DNA of 64,000 nt from Agrobacterium tumefaciens (GCF_009649785.1 NZ_WJOK01000006.1:1-64000), one strand, 5' to 3'. Counted from the stretch's first letter, positions 9,194 through 18,465 are shown. Numbers and translations are program-made. The notes: generated by a model not told the origin, from the letters alone.

Positions 9194-10222
9194 CTAAACC
9201 AGTTCCATCAATGCTCTTGCCGCCGCCTCGTCTGTAATCAGCGTATTGCATCCGATGCGCTTGATGGTGGCGCGGATGGCGATGGCTCGGTGGGCGCCGC
9301 CGGAGGCGAGCACGATGTGTTTGGCCTTGCGCAGCGTGTCTAGATCGATCGCCATGGCGCGCTCGTTGATCGGGTGATCGACGGAGCGGCCTTCCGCGTC
9401 GATGAAGTTGAACATGGTGTCGCAGACGCAGCCGGCATCGATGAGTTCCTGAAGCGTTTCCTTCGAAATGAAACCTTCCGAAAGCGAAGTGGAATGCGGG
9501 CCGATATCGCCGCAGGATACGATGGCGAGGTCGAGCGTTTCGGCCAGATCATAAAGTGTGGCAAGTCCGCATTTCTCAATCAGCGCCCGTTTGGTCTCGA
9601 CGGAGTCTACCAGCAGCGGTGCAAGGAACATGTAACATTCCGCCCCAAGCGCGCTTGCCAGCCGCCAGGTGTAATCAAGCGGGTTTGTCTGGTGCACGGC
9701 GACGATACCGCCGAGCAGCGAGACGACCTTGCAGTTTTCCCGGCGCGGCGGGCGAAAGCTGGATAGCGAGGCGGTCATGGTGCGGCCCCAGCCGACGCCG
9801 ATGGTGGCGTCGTTCGGCACCGCTTCGGAAAGGAATTGCCCGAGCGCCAGGCCAACGGCCTTGGCCGTGCCCTCGGCATTCGCCTTGCCGGGGGAGGGGC
9901 CGGGGGAGGGAATGATCACCGCCTCATCCAGCCCATAAGCTGCCTCCAGCCTGCCGGCCAGTTCGACGAAATCCTCGATGCCCTCGTTGATCCAGATCTG
10001 TACTTCGGAGCGTTTCATCGCCTCGTCCAGAAGGCGTATGACGGTGGAGCGGCTGATGCCGAGCTTCTCGGCGACATCTTTCTGCGTCAAACCCTGATTA
10101 TAGTAGAGCCATGCGGCACGCAGCCTCAGCGAAGCCGCTTCCGAATAGGCCGTATGGGTTTCTCTTCTCAGTTTCGCCACGGTTTTTGTCACTCTCTTTA
10201 TGGGGCGGAGTATCGCAGGCAT
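9194..10222 (-). CDS. SorC/DeoR-type sugar-binding transcriptional regulator
   Basis: A 342-aa regulator from ATG 10222. The HTH is at the N terminus (LTQKDVAEKLGISRSTVIRLL) and the rest is a SorC-type effector domain of the NagB/RpiA-like fold, ending ITDEAAARALMELV. The start is uncertain. ATG 10222 lies between promoter-like hexamers TTGACA (10231-10236) and GATACT (10209-10214), which would favour GTG 10192 (332 aa). Neither start has a well-spaced ribosome site. It is divergent from transaldolase, so control of tal or of a nearby sugar pathway is plausible; the effector is unknown. Confidence 0.88.
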   Translation of the reverse strand: MPAILRPIKRVTKTVAKLRRETHTAYSEAASLRLRAAWLYYNQGLTQKDVAEKLGISRSTVIRLLDEAMKRSEVQIWINEGIEDFVELAGRLEAAYGLDEAVIIPSPGPSPGKANAEGTAKAVGLALGQFLSEAVPNDATIGVGWGRTMTASLSSFRPPRRENCKVVSLLGGIVAVHQTNPLDYTWRLASALGAECYMFLAPLLVDSVETKRALIEKCGLATLYDLAETLDLAIVSCGDIGPHSTSLSEGFISKETLQELIDAGCVCDTMFNFIDAEGRSVDHPINERAMAIDLDTLRKAKHIVLASGGAHRAIAIRATIKRIGCNTLITDEAAARALMELV

Positions 10223-10332
10223 GAAACTTATGTCAATTGCGATGCGCAAATGTCTTGACTTTCGACCTTGCCGCTTGCGATAGTCGGAGCCGGACAAAAC
10301 CGTGATTTCGGCCTTGGGCGCACCATGGTGCG
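10209..10332. promoter_or_regulatory. Divergent sorC-tal control region
   Basis: On the minus strand TTGACA (10231-10236) and GATACT (10209-10214) are 16 bases apart. On the plus strand TTGACT (10255-10260) and GATAGT (10279-10284) are 18 apart, pointing to tal. Between them lies the inverted repeat TTGCG-ATG-CGCAA (10237-10249), a candidate SorC operator. A perfect 14-base palindrome CGCACCATGGTGCG (10319-10332) sits in the tal leader. All assignments are by eye. Confidence 0.45.
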
Positions 10333-10386
10333 GGAACGAAAAGACGGCTGTGCAAGTTTACAAGAGATCATGAAGGATCATTCGCC

Positions 10387-11352
10387 ATGACGTCCAAACT
10401 CGAACAACTTCGCGCTATCACCACGGTCGTTGCCGATACCGGCGACATCGAGGCGGTTGCGCGCCTGAAGCCGGTGGATTGCACCACCAACCCCACCATC
10501 GTTCTGAAGGCGCTCGGCACCCCCGCTTTTGCGGATGCGGTGAAGGAAGCCGTTGCCTGGGGCAAGAAACAGGGCGGCCAGTCTGACGCTGTCGTTGCGG
10601 CCGTTGCCGACCGTCTTGCCATTTCCGTCGGTGCAGCCCTTGCAGGTCTCGTTCCCGGCCGCGTATCGACGGAAGTCGATGCCGACCTGTCCTTCGACAC
10701 ACAGGCCTCCATCACCAAGGCACGCCACATCATCGCCTCCTACAAGGAGCGCGGTATCGAGCGTGAACGCATCCTCATCAAGCTGGCTTCCACATGGGAA
10801 GGCATCAAGGCTGCAGAAGTCCTGCAGTCCGAGGGTATCGACTGCAACCTGACGCTGCTGTTCTCGCAGGCACAGGCCATCGCCTGCGCGGAAGCCAAAG
10901 CTTTCCTCATCTCGCCCTTCGTCGGCCGCATCCTCGACTGGTACAAGAAGTCGACCGGCGAGACCTACACTGCTGAGACCGATCCGGGCGTCGTTTCGGT
11001 GCGCAGCATCTACAATTATTACAAGGCCAATGGCATCGGCACCGTCGTCATGGGCGCATCGTTCCGTAATGTCGGCGAGATCGAAGCGCTTGCCGGTTGC
11101 GACCGCCTGACGATCAGCCCGGCGCTGCTGGAAGAGCTGGACAAGGACACCGGCACGCTTGAGCGCAAGCTTTCGCCCGACAACGTGAAGGCCGAGCCGC
11201 TGCAGTCGCTCGATGAAAAGGCGTTCCGCTGGGCAATGAACGAAGACGCGATGGCAACCGAGAAGCTCTCGGAAGGCATCCGCCTGTTCGCCAAGGATCT
11301 GGTAACGTTGCGCGAAATGGTCCGCAAGGAACTGACGCTGGCTGCCGCCTGA
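10387..11352 (+). CDS. tal: Transaldolase
   Basis: A 321-aa class I transaldolase of the E. coli TalB type. [13 protein letters not shown] near the N terminus and [17 protein letters not shown] with the Schiff-base Lys are intact. It moves a dihydroxyacetone unit between sedoheptulose 7-phosphate and glyceraldehyde 3-phosphate in the non-oxidative pentose phosphate pathway. That suits the xylose and polyol genes around it. The gene stands alone with two tandem terminators behind it and a SorC regulator divergent upstream. Confidence 0.97.
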   Translation: MTSKLEQLRAITTVVADTGDIEAVARLKPVDCTTNPTIVLKALGTPAFADAVKEAVAWGKKQGGQSDAVVAAVADRLAISVGAALAGLVPGRVSTEVDADLSFDTQASITKARHIIASYKERGIERERILIKLASTWEGIKAAEVLQSEGIDCNLTLLFSQAQAIACAEAKAFLISPFVGRILDWYKKSTGETYTAETDPGVVSVRSIYNYYKANGIGTVVMGASFRNVGEIEALAGCDRLTISPALLEELDKDTGTLERKLSPDNVKAEPLQSLDEKAFRWAMNEDAMATEKLSEGIRLFAKDLVTLREMVRKELTLAAA

Positions 11353-11358
11353 TAACAA

Positions 11359-11384
11359 AAAGGGGAACCATCCCGGTCCCCTTT
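11359..11384 (+). terminator. Intrinsic terminator 1 after tal
   Basis: Stem AAAGGGG-ACC paired with GGTCCCCTTT with one bulged A and an ATCCC loop, seven bases after the tal stop. The T run is short, so it may be leaky; a second hairpin follows. Confidence 0.65.
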
Positions 11385-11417
11385 GCGTTTAAGATACAGA
11401 AATCTCCAGTCACTTTA

Positions 11418-11450
11418 AACGCGATCGGTCCCTGCCGGTCGCGTTTTTTT
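11418..11450 (+). terminator. Intrinsic terminator 2 after tal
   Basis: Stem AACGCGATCGG paired with CCGGTCGCGTT (one G-T pair), followed by a T7 run. It ends just before the stop of the convergent IclR gene. Confidence 0.8.
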
Positions 11451-11457
11451 GTGCGTC

Positions 11458-12231
11458 TCAGATGGTTCCCTGACCCGTCGCCACTTCGGAAATGCGCCTT
11501 GCCGCATCGCGGATCAGTACCTCGCAGGCCTCGCGCGTCGGGGCCTTGCCGCCAAGCGGGGTGATATAGGGGCAGGTGATGACGGCAAGTGCGGTACCAT
11601 CAAGTGTCAGCACGGGGGCGGAAATATTGCGCACGCCTGCGGTCTGCATGCTGTCCATGGATTCGAAACCATTCCTGCGAACTTCCGCCAGCCGCTCCTC
11701 AAGGTCTGAAGGCTCGGTTTCCCCGCCACCGCGCACCTGCTCGGTGATCATGATCTTGCGCTGTACCTCGTTCTGGAAGGCCAGCAGCACATGGCCGGAA
11801 CCGGTCTGGAAGAGGCTCATCTGCGCGCCCACCCGCATGGACATCGCCCAATAGGTGGAGGACTCCTGTTGGGCGATGACGACAACACTGCCGCGGTCGT
11901 AAACGGCCAGATGACAGGCCTGCTCGGCGCTTGCGGAAAAATCGCGCATCACCGGGGCTGCGAAAGAGACCAGCCGGCGCACCGGCGCGTGAAAATGTGC
12001 GAGCCCGAACATTTTCAGCGTCAGCGAAAACCGGTCACCCTCCAGCCGCTGTACGTAACCACGGCGCACCAGGCGGTCCAGCATGCGGTAAAGCTCGTTC
12101 GGGGTTTTGCCTATGGCCTTGGCAATCTCGATCTGCGTCAGCCCGCCATCCGTGCGGGCGAGAAGCTCCAGAATGTCCAGACCCTTGTCGAGGGCGGGGG
12201 CGCGATATCTTTCGCTGTCGTCTTCGGTCAT
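11458..12231 (-). CDS. IclR family transcriptional regulator
   Basis: A 257-aa protein with an N-terminal winged helix (LTQIEIAKAIGKTPNELYRMLDRL) and a C-terminal IclR effector domain from about residue 85. ATG 12231 has GAGGCAAG just upstream and removes a non-conserved 15-residue extension. It is divergent from the dehydrogenase gene at 12448 and probably controls it. IclR members often sense small aromatic or sugar-acid metabolites; the effector here is unknown. Confidence 0.92.
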   Translation of the reverse strand: MTEDDSERYRAPALDKGLDILELLARTDGGLTQIEIAKAIGKTPNELYRMLDRLVRRGYVQRLEGDRFSLTLKMFGLAHFHAPVRRLVSFAAPVMRDFSASAEQACHLAVYDRGSVVVIAQQESSTYWAMSMRVGAQMSLFQTGSGHVLLAFQNEVQRKIMITEQVRGGGETEPSDLEERLAEVRRNGFESMDSMQTAGVRNISAPVLTLDGTALAVITCPYITPLGGKAPTREACEVLIRDAARRISEVATGQGTI

Positions 12232-12348
12232 CTTGCCTCGGTGGCGTTTTGCAGGATTGCCTGGCGGGAAATGCACTTTTTAAATACCGTTGCCGCACGC
12301 TGCCGTTTTGCGCAAGCCTGCTTGACGTTACATGAATACCGCGTTTAC

Positions 12349-12369
12349 ATATGAATTGTCGATCCATAT
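12349..12369. promoter_or_regulatory. Candidate operator between IclR and SDR genes
   Basis: Inverted repeat ATATG-N11-CATAT about midway between the two divergent start codons. The size and position suit a regulator dimer site, but no promoter hexamers are clear. Confidence 0.35.
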
Positions 12370-12447
12370 TTGAGATCAATGAAATTCACTGGCGAAATTC
12401 AGCGGCTCGGCCCCAGCGGGCGGGTGCGCCGTAGCGGGAGGCTATTC

Positions 12448-13179
12448 ATGGTGCAGGATTTTAACGGGCGGACAGTGGTGATCACCGCAGCCGGCCAGGG
12501 TATCGGCCGTGCGACGGCGGAGCGATTCATATCGCTCGGTGCGCGCGTCATCGCCACTGATATCAACGAGCAGGCGCTCTCGACCCTGAAAGGTGCGGAA
12601 ACGCGGGTTCTGAACGTGCTGGATGGCGATGGTGTGAAGGCTTTTGCTGCGGATATCGGCCATGCGGATGTTCTGTTCAACTGTGCGGGTTTTGTTCATT
12701 CCGGCACCATTCTCGATTGCGAGGAAAAGGACTGGGATTTCTCCTTCGACCTCAATGCCAAGGCCATGTACCGCACCTGCCGCGCCTTTCTGCCAGGCAT
12801 GCTGGAAAAGGGTAAGGGCGCAATCGTCAACATGTCCTCCGTCGCATCCAGCGTGAAGGGCGTGCCGAACCGTTTCGCCTACACCGCCTCCAAGGCGGCG
12901 GTTGTCGGTCTGACCAAGGCAATTGCTGCTGATTTCGTCACCAAGGGTATTCGCTGCAACGCCATTTGCCCAGGCACAGTGGATAGCCCGTCCTTGCACG
13001 ACCGCCTGCGCGCCACCGGCAATTACGAACAGGCCCTGGCCGACTTCATTGCCCGCCAGCCTATGGGCCGCATTGCCACGCCGGAAGAAATCGCCGCACT
13101 CGTCACTTATCTCGCTTCGGATGAGGCAGGTTTCACCACTGGCCAGATCCATGTGATCGACGGTGGCTGGACAGGCTGA
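12448..13179 (+). CDS. SDR oxidoreductase, DHRS6/BDH2-like
   Basis: A 243-aa short-chain dehydrogenase. The cofactor loop is TAAGQGIGRATAERF, with the acidic residue ATDIN that favours NAD. The catalytic Ser is in NMSSVASSVKGV and the Tyr-x3-Lys in YTASKAA. Segments LDCEEKDWDFS, GIRCNAICPGTVDSPSL and IDGGW closely match, from memory, the DHRS6/BDH2 branch. Bacterial members of that branch include 2-keto-3-deoxy-L-fuconate dehydrogenases; mammalian ones are 3-hydroxybutyrate or cyclic hydroxyproline dehydrogenases. A GGGAGG ribosome site fixes the start at 12448. Substrate is inferred, not shown. Confidence 0.87.
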   Translation: MVQDFNGRTVVITAAGQGIGRATAERFISLGARVIATDINEQALSTLKGAETRVLNVLDGDGVKAFAADIGHADVLFNCAGFVHSGTILDCEEKDWDFSFDLNAKAMYRTCRAFLPGMLEKGKGAIVNMSSVASSVKGVPNRFAYTASKAAVVGLTKAIAADFVTKGIRCNAICPGTVDSPSLHDRLRATGNYEQALADFIARQPMGRIATPEEIAALVTYLASDEAGFTTGQIHVIDGGWTG

Positions 13180-13204
13180 TAATTCTATACGGGAGAGAGG
13201 AGAA

Positions 13205-13236
13205 GGCGACCGGCCCAAAAGCCGGTCGCCTTTTTT
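13205..13236. terminator. Bidirectional intrinsic terminator
   Basis: Perfect 10-bp stem GGCGACCGGC / GCCGGTCGCC with loop CAAAAG region and a T6 run on the plus strand. It ends the SDR transcript and lies two bases past the stop of the convergent DUF1328 gene, so it may serve both. Confidence 0.85.
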
Positions 13237-13237
13237 G

Positions 13238-13411
13238 TTACGCCACCACGCTTCCAGCGATCAGTGCAAGCACGAGGAAGACCAGGAAGATCACGACGGC
13301 GATGAAGAACAGGATACGGGCAATGCCCGACGCCGCTGCCGAAATGCCGGTAAAGCCGAATACGCCCGCGATCAACGAAATAACAAAGAAAATAAGAGCC
13401 CATTTCAGCAT
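13238..13411 (-). CDS. DUF1328 small membrane protein (57 aa)
   Basis: This small gene is read from ATG 13411 to TAA 13238. The protein starts [20 protein letters not shown], continues with a glycine/alanine linker ([13 protein letters not shown]) and a second helix rich in Phe, Val and Ile, ending LIAGSVVA. Two helices and this wording are diagnostic of DUF1328/YtjA-type inner-membrane proteins of unknown function. The ribosome site GGGGAAG precedes the start. It is transcribed away from sitD and towards the shared terminator. Confidence 0.9.
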   Translation of the reverse strand: MLKWALIFFVISLIAGVFGFTGISAAASGIARILFFIAVVIFLVFLVLALIAGSVVA

Positions 13412-13436
13412 GGAGCTTCCCCTTTCGCTTAATATT

Positions 13437-13467
13437 CATGAGTTTGCCGCTTGAGGGCAAGCTCATG
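13437..13467. other. Hairpin between sitD and the DUF1328 gene
   Basis: Inverted repeat CATGAG-x-TTGCC / GGCAA-x-CTCATG with a seven-base loop. It lies downstream of the sitABCD operon and upstream of the DUF1328 gene. It lacks a T run, so it is either a weak transcript end or an operator. Confidence 0.4.
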
Positions 13468-13520
13468 AAAATGACGCGCAAAAGGGGAAAATGTTCCACG
13501 CGCCCGCAAAAATCGTTCTT

Positions 13521-14375
13521 TTACACCACCGTTTCATTGGCGGCGTCGATCCGGCGGGCCTTGAAGCTGGTGCGAATGAATGTCGCGACGAATGCCAGGC
13601 TCATGAACAGTACAATGGTCGGGGCCGGCGCGCTGTCGATCAGGAAGCTTAGCCATATTCCTGCAAGCGAAGAGAGAACCGCAACCGAGATGGCGACCAG
13701 GAGCATGGCGGAAAAGCGCCGCGCCAGCAGGAAGGCGATGGCGCCGGGGGTGACCAGCATTGCGACGGAGAGGATGATACCCACAGCCTTCAGCGCGCCG
13801 ACCACGGCAAGCGACAAAACCATCAGCAGACCGTAATGCAGGATGCGAACGGGCAGGCCGATTGCCTTGGCATGCTGCGGATCGAAGGCATTGACCAGCA
13901 GGTCTTTGCGCAGCACCCCGAGAAACAGGGTGGCAAAAAGCGCGATCAGCCCGGTCTCCAGCATGTCTGAAGGCGCAATGCCCAGCATGTCGCCGAAGAG
14001 GATGTGATCCAGATGCATGTCGCTCTGCACCTTCACGTAAAGCACCAGCCCCAGCCCGAACATGCCGGAAAAGACGATGCCGAGCACAGTGTCTTCCTTG
14101 ATGCGGCTGTTTTCCTTGATGAAACCGGTTCCAAGAGCGCAGATCATACCGGCGGTGAAGGCGCCGATGGAAAGGGGAATTCCGACAATGTAGGCAATCA
14201 CCACGCCGGGCAGCACGGCGTGCGAAACTGCGTCCCCCATCAGCGACCAGCCCTTCAGCACCAGAAAACACGAGAGCATCGCCATCGGCACGGCAATCAT
14301 CAGGTTGATGATGAAGGCATATTGCATGAAGGGCAGCTGAAACGGCAGGATGGCGAGTTCGAGATATTCGCTCAT
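13521..14375 (-). CDS. sitD: Manganese/iron ABC transporter permease
   Basis: A 284-aa polytopic membrane protein with about eight hydrophobic helices, of the ABC-3 permease family (GWSLMGDAVSHAVLPGVVIAY is its hallmark loop). It pairs with SitC to form the inner-membrane channel. Its start codon overlaps the sitC stop as ATGA, indicating translational coupling in the order sitA-sitB-sitC-sitD. Known Sit systems of rhizobia import Mn2+ and to some extent Fe2+. Confidence 0.92.
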   Translation of the reverse strand: MSEYLELAILPFQLPFMQYAFIINLMIAVPMAMLSCFLVLKGWSLMGDAVSHAVLPGVVIAYIVGIPLSIGAFTAGMICALGTGFIKENSRIKEDTVLGIVFSGMFGLGLVLYVKVQSDMHLDHILFGDMLGIAPSDMLETGLIALFATLFLGVLRKDLLVNAFDPQHAKAIGLPVRILHYGLLMVLSLAVVGALKAVGIILSVAMLVTPGAIAFLLARRFSAMLLVAISVAVLSSLAGIWLSFLIDSAPAPTIVLFMSLAFVATFIRTSFKARRIDAANETVV

Positions 14376-15232
14376 TGCGCTTCTCCCAGTGCCTTGCGCG
14401 CTTTGGCGCGCGAAGCGAGCAGCCCGTGTTTGGGTGCAAACACGAAAGCGGAAAGGAAGATCGCTGTTTGCAGTACGACGATAACGCCGCCGGTGGCGCC
14501 GTCGAGGAAGTAGCTGAGATAAGCGCCGACGAAGCTGGTGGTCGCGCCGATCACGAGGCTCATCAGGATCAGCCGCTCGAAACGGTCGGTCAGAAGATAG
14601 GCGGTCGCGCCTGGGGTCACCACCATGGCAACGACAAGGAAGGCGCCGACGGTTTGAAGGGCTGCAACCGTGGAGGCGGCAAGCAGGGTGAAGAAGATCA
14701 CTTTCAGCACTTCCGGTTTCAGCCCCACGGTGCGCGCATGGTTCTCATCGAAGAACACCACCATGAAGTCGCGCCATTTCAGCGCCAGTACGATGAGGCT
14801 GATGCCGCCGATCAGGGCAAGCTGGATCGTGTCTTCGGTGGTAATTGCCAGAATATTGCCAAGCACGATGGTCTGGATATTGATCGAGGTGGGCGACAGC
14901 GACACCATGAACAGCCCCAGCCCGAAGAACGAGGTGAAGATCAGGCCGATGATTGCGTCTTCCTTGAGCCGGGTTTTATGATTGAGGAACAGCATCGAGC
15001 CAGCCGCAAGCCCGCCGGAAAGAAAGGCGCCGAGCGAAAAGGGCAGCCCCAGCATATAAGCGCCCGCAACGCCGGGAACGATGGCGTGCGAGAGCGCGTC
15101 GCCGATCAGCGACCAGCCCTTTAGCATAAGATAAGCGGAAAGAAAGCCGCAGACGCCGCCCACAAGTGCGCTGACCCAGATGGCGTTCAGCATGTAGCCA
15201 TAGGTGAAAGGCTCAAGAAGGCTGTTTATCAT
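14372..15232 (-). CDS. sitC: Manganese/iron ABC transporter permease
   Basis: A 286-aa ABC-3 family permease, paralogous to the next gene ([21 protein letters not shown] loop). ATG 15232 ([15 protein letters not shown]) is preferred over an upstream in-frame start that would lengthen the overlap with sitB; even so its first 20 bases overlap the 3' end of sitB. It contains about eight transmembrane segments. The tight overlaps on both sides show a single sitABCD transcription unit. Confidence 0.92.
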   Translation of the reverse strand: MINSLLEPFTYGYMLNAIWVSALVGGVCGFLSAYLMLKGWSLIGDALSHAIVPGVAGAYMLGLPFSLGAFLSGGLAAGSMLFLNHKTRLKEDAIIGLIFTSFFGLGLFMVSLSPTSINIQTIVLGNILAITTEDTIQLALIGGISLIVLALKWRDFMVVFFDENHARTVGLKPEVLKVIFFTLLAASTVAALQTVGAFLVVAMVVTPGATAYLLTDRFERLILMSLVIGATTSFVGAYLSYFLDGATGGVIVVLQTAIFLSAFVFAPKHGLLASRAKARKALGEAQ

Positions 15233-16121
15233 CGGCTTTTTCCTTCGGAGCCTGCGGATCATGCCCGTTCTGGCCGTTCTTTCCGTAGATCACGAAAGGC
15301 CGCTCATCGTCGGTAATCACCTTCACCCGGCGCGGATCGGCATCATCATGCAGTTCGGCCCCGCCGAGAACGAAGTGGCGCAAGCTGCCGCCAAAGGCTT
15401 TTTGCAGGTTCTCTTCGTTAAAGGTGTCCGCTGTTTTGCCCGACGCCAGAACGGTACCCTTGACGAAGACGGCGCGATCGCAGAATTCCGGTACGCTACC
15501 GAGATTATGGGTGGAAACCAGCATGACGCGGCCCTCGTCACGCAGTGCCTTCAACAGCGCGACGATCTGTTCTTCCGTGGTCACGTCGACGCCGGTGAAG
15601 GGTTCATCCAGCAGGATAACCTGACCTTCCTGCGCCAGCGCGCGGGCCAGAAACACCCGCTTCTTCTGTCCGCCGGAAAGCTCGCCGATCTGCCGCTTGC
15701 GATAATCAAGCATATTGACGCGCGTCAGCGCTCTCTCGACCATCTCGTGATCGTGTTTCGACGGAATACGGAAGAAGTTCATGTGGCCGTAACGGCCCAT
15801 CATCACCACATCCTCAACCAGTACGGGAAAACTCCAGTCCACCTCTTCAGCTTGCGGCACATAGGCGACAAGGTTTTTTCTGAGTGCATCCTTCACGGGT
15901 AGGTCGAAAATAGAGACAGAACCGGCGGCCAACGGCACAAAACCCATGATTGCCTTGAAAATCGTGGACTTGCCGGCGCCGTTGACGCCGACAAGTGCAG
16001 TGATCGTACCGCGTGGAATGGAAAAGCTGGCATTTCTTAATGCGGTGTGGCCGTTGCGATAGGTCACTGTCGCATTTTGAACCGTCAGGCCGCCGCCGCT
16101 TTTTTTGCTGCCCATTCTCAT
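15213..16121 (-). CDS. sitB: Manganese/iron ABC transporter ATP-binding protein
   Basis: A 302-aa ATPase with Walker [10 protein letters not shown], signature [15 protein letters not shown], Walker B VILLDEPF and switch His in VSTHNLGSV. The last 50 residues are a polar, Lys/Asp-rich tail ([16 protein letters not shown]) beyond the catalytic core, as in some rhizobial SitB proteins. It powers the SitCD permease. Its start overlaps the sitA stop by four bases. Confidence 0.94.
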   Translation of the reverse strand: MRMGSKKSGGGLTVQNATVTYRNGHTALRNASFSIPRGTITALVGVNGAGKSTIFKAIMGFVPLAAGSVSIFDLPVKDALRKNLVAYVPQAEEVDWSFPVLVEDVVMMGRYGHMNFFRIPSKHDHEMVERALTRVNMLDYRKRQIGELSGGQKKRVFLARALAQEGQVILLDEPFTGVDVTTEEQIVALLKALRDEGRVMLVSTHNLGSVPEFCDRAVFVKGTVLASGKTADTFNEENLQKAFGGSLRHFVLGGAELHDDADPRRVKVITDDERPFVIYGKNGQNGHDPQAPKEKADDKQPS

Positions 16122-17017
16122 GAAGACAGTCCTTTGGCGATGGTGCTGCTCGTCACGCGCAGCAGGTCGAGATAGGTCGGAACAGGGCCGTCGGCTTCGC
16201 TCAGCGAATCCACGTAGAGTATGCCGCCATAGGCCGCTCCGGTTTCCTTGGCCACCTGCCGGGCGGGATCGGCGGAAACCGTGCTTTCGCTGAAGATGAC
16301 CTGAATATTATGTTCGCGCATGGCGTCGATCACGCCGCGCACCTGTTGCGGCGTACCCTGGCTGTCGGCATTGACCGGCCACAGGAACAGTTCCTTCAGC
16401 CCGAAATCCCGGGCGAGATAGGAGAACGCCCCTTCGCTCGTTACCAACCAGCGCTTGTTCTCAGGAAGCGCGGAAAGCTCATCGCGGATGGGCTGCACGG
16501 TGGCACGGATCTTGTCGGAATAGGCCTTGGCATTGGCGGCGTAAATCTCGGCGTGGGCGGGATCTATTCCAGCGAGTCCCTTGCGGATATTTTCCACATA
16601 GATCAAGGCGTTATCGGGTGACATCCAGGCATGCGGGTTGGGTTTCCCCTGATACGCCCCGCCATTGATCGCCATCGGTTCGATGCCGTCGCTGACAGTC
16701 ACATCAGGCACGCCTGAAAGATTGGCCAGAAACTTCTCGAACCACAATTCCAGATTGAGGCCGTTGCGCAGCACCAGATCGGCCTTGCGGGCCTTGAGAA
16801 TGTCGCGAGGCGTCGGCTGGTAGTTGTGAATTTCAGCGCCTGGCTTGGTGATGCTCTCCACCTCTGCCGCATCGCCCGCCACATTGCGCGCCATATCGGC
16901 AATGATCGTGAAGGTGGTCACCACCTTCGGTTTTTCCTGCGCGACAGCCGCAGCAGGCAGGAAAAGCGAAAAAGCAAAAAGGGCATGGCGGATTTTATGG
17001 AGATTCACGTCTGTCAC
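16118..17017 (-). CDS. sitA: Manganese/iron ABC transporter periplasmic binding protein
   Basis: A 299-aa cluster A-I metal-binding protein. It has a Sec signal peptide ([15 protein letters not shown], cleavage before QEKP). Candidate metal ligands are the His in EIHNYQPTP, the His in [11 protein letters not shown], a Glu in [10 protein letters not shown] and an Asp near [11 protein letters not shown]. The His-His-Glu-Asp set is typical of Mn/Fe rather than Zn binders. The start is GTG 17017, since there is no ATG before the signal peptide. It is the first gene of the operon; an operator candidate lies about 60 bases upstream. Confidence 0.92.
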   Translation of the reverse strand: MTDVNLHKIRHALFAFSLFLPAAAVAQEKPKVVTTFTIIADMARNVAGDAAEVESITKPGAEIHNYQPTPRDILKARKADLVLRNGLNLELWFEKFLANLSGVPDVTVSDGIEPMAINGGAYQGKPNPHAWMSPDNALIYVENIRKGLAGIDPAHAEIYAANAKAYSDKIRATVQPIRDELSALPENKRWLVTSEGAFSYLARDFGLKELFLWPVNADSQGTPQQVRGVIDAMREHNIQVIFSESTVSADPARQVAKETGAAYGGILYVDSLSEADGPVPTYLDLLRVTSSTIAKGLSS

Positions 17018-17077
17018 CGATTTTTGTTGCGATCAACTCGCAACACCATCTGTCATGGAATCACTCTTGTCAACGCT

Positions 17078-17096
17078 ATTGCAAATCATTCGCAAT
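17078..17096. promoter_or_regulatory. Candidate Mur/Fur-family operator upstream of sitA
   Basis: The palindrome TTGCAAATCATTCGCAA (17079-17095; 8-1-8 arms with one mismatched pair) lies 61-79 bases upstream of the sitA start, just beyond a TTGACA hexamer (17068-17073, minus strand). In alphaproteobacteria Mur, a manganese-responsive Fur homologue, represses sit operons through similar AT-rich dyads. The match is judged by eye. Confidence 0.55.
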
Positions 17097-17322
17097 TTAG
17101 CGGATTTCAAAAATGTCTGAAAATGGTGCGCTTTTGCCCGCACGGCGCCAGGGGGATTAAACTTTTTTCAATGAGAAAGCGGCACTATCGCAAGGCTCGG
17201 ACAACGAGGTCCCGAGCTTATCCCGCGTGTGTTCCTCATCCTTCGAGCCACGTTCCGGGGTGAGGGCGATAGGCGGGGTACTGAATGTCAGGATTTTGCG
17301 CGTGAAGGCTGTATTCGGACGA
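17097..17322. other. Divergent gap between sitA and the exported protein gene
   Basis: No ORF with a ribosome site is seen. A weak inverted segment CCTCATCC / GGGGTGAGG (17232-17263) may be a decayed palindromic repeat. A run of T at 17161-17167 is the only other feature. Confidence 0.4.
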
Positions 17323-18213
17323 ATGCGGTTTTCGCGCAAACTCGTTATGATCGGAGGCGGGATCCTGCTTTTGGCGGGTGCGACCGGTTCTGCTGCCGTG
17401 TTTATCGGCAGCGAGCGGCTGCTCGGGTCCACCTATGCCTCCGCCAACGGGCTTTCCTGCGACGCAGTCCAGACAGTCAACATCCGCAAGAACGGTTCCC
17501 TGTGGGTCCGCAAATTCATTCGTACTGACGGCGGCAACGGCACGGACCGGTTGAAAACGGCGCTGCGTGTCGCCAGAGCAGTTTACGACAAACAGAAGCC
17601 TGATCTGGTCCAGGTTTCCGTGCTGGATAAAAACGGCCCGCAATTGCGCTCGGAAATGCGCGGCCGCGCCATCGCGGCCCAGGTGGTCTTCATTGCCGAC
17701 CCGGCGAAAATTCCCGAAGGCGCCGATGCCCAGCGTTATTCCGCCTTTTATTACGATGGTGCATCAAACGGCAGCGGCCAGTTTTACGGGCTGCGCATCG
17801 ATCTGCCGCTGGAAGATGCCGAAGCAATGGCCGCAAGCCTGAGCGATGCCACCGACTGCGCAACCCCCGCTTCGGACGCCGCACCCGAAGGGCATGGCGG
17901 AAAAGCCGCAAAAGGCGCGGGCGGACACGGCGAAACCAAGGGCGAAGGCGGCGGCGGCCACGACGCTGCGCCGGCGCAAACGCATGAGGGCGGACCCGGT
18001 GCTGAAGCCCACGGCGAACCCGTAGCCGACGAAGAACTTCTGACCTCGACCCCGGAAGCCGATGGCGGCAGTATCTTCAGCATCAGCTATCTGAAATCAC
18101 TGATCTTCGGAAAAGGCACTACGACCGCGCAGGCGGCGGAAGAGAAGCTGGCCGAGGGCGAGGTTGCGCCTGCCGAAGAGCCGGGCGCGGCAAAGGCGAA
18201 GGCGGGGCATTAG
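17323..18213 (+). CDS. Conserved exported/anchored protein of unknown function
   Basis: A 296-aa protein from ATG 17323. One N-terminal hydrophobic segment (LVMIGGGILLLAGATGSAAV) could be an uncleaved anchor. A folded domain spans roughly residues 40-180 and includes GLSCDAVQTVNIRKNGSLWVRKFIR. A long low-complexity tail rich in Gly, His, Ala and Glu follows (residues about 185-260), then a short end. The His/Gly tail may bind metal or be a linker; sitABCD next door makes the first tempting, but it is speculation. I do not recognise a named family. GTG 17302 is an alternative start. Confidence 0.7.
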   Translation: MRFSRKLVMIGGGILLLAGATGSAAVFIGSERLLGSTYASANGLSCDAVQTVNIRKNGSLWVRKFIRTDGGNGTDRLKTALRVARAVYDKQKPDLVQVSVLDKNGPQLRSEMRGRAIAAQVVFIADPAKIPEGADAQRYSAFYYDGASNGSGQFYGLRIDLPLEDAEAMAASLSDATDCATPASDAAPEGHGGKAAKGAGGHGETKGEGGGGHDAAPAQTHEGGPGAEAHGEPVADEELLTSTPEADGGSIFSISYLKSLIFGKGTTTAQAAEEKLAEGEVAPAEEPGAAKAKAGH

Positions 18214-18313
18214 GAGCGTTTGAGCTCTTGCTGACACCTCGGAATTAAAACCATCTGGAAAATTGATACGGCTGTGCCGACGTTTGTAAAATATCGTCGC
18301 AGCGCCTTCTTTC

Positions 18314-18341
18314 GTGACGCCGGACCTGATCCGGCATCCAG
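18314..18341. repeat. Palindromic repeat, half copy
   Basis: Stem GCCGGAC / the complementary ATCCGGC followed by ATCCAGCC, the signature of one arm of the same repeat family as 23726-23836. It lies in the 250-base gap between the exported-protein gene and lysS, which holds nothing else I can name. Confidence 0.55.
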
Positions 18342-18465
18342 CCTTTTCGCGTCTGCGCCATGAGACGATCTAGCAGGAAATTTTGCCACAGGGGCCACAA
18401 TGTTCGGTAGAGACCGGGCGCATGAGGGCAAGGGCGGCCATGCGGCCGCCTTCGCTTGATTGTCC

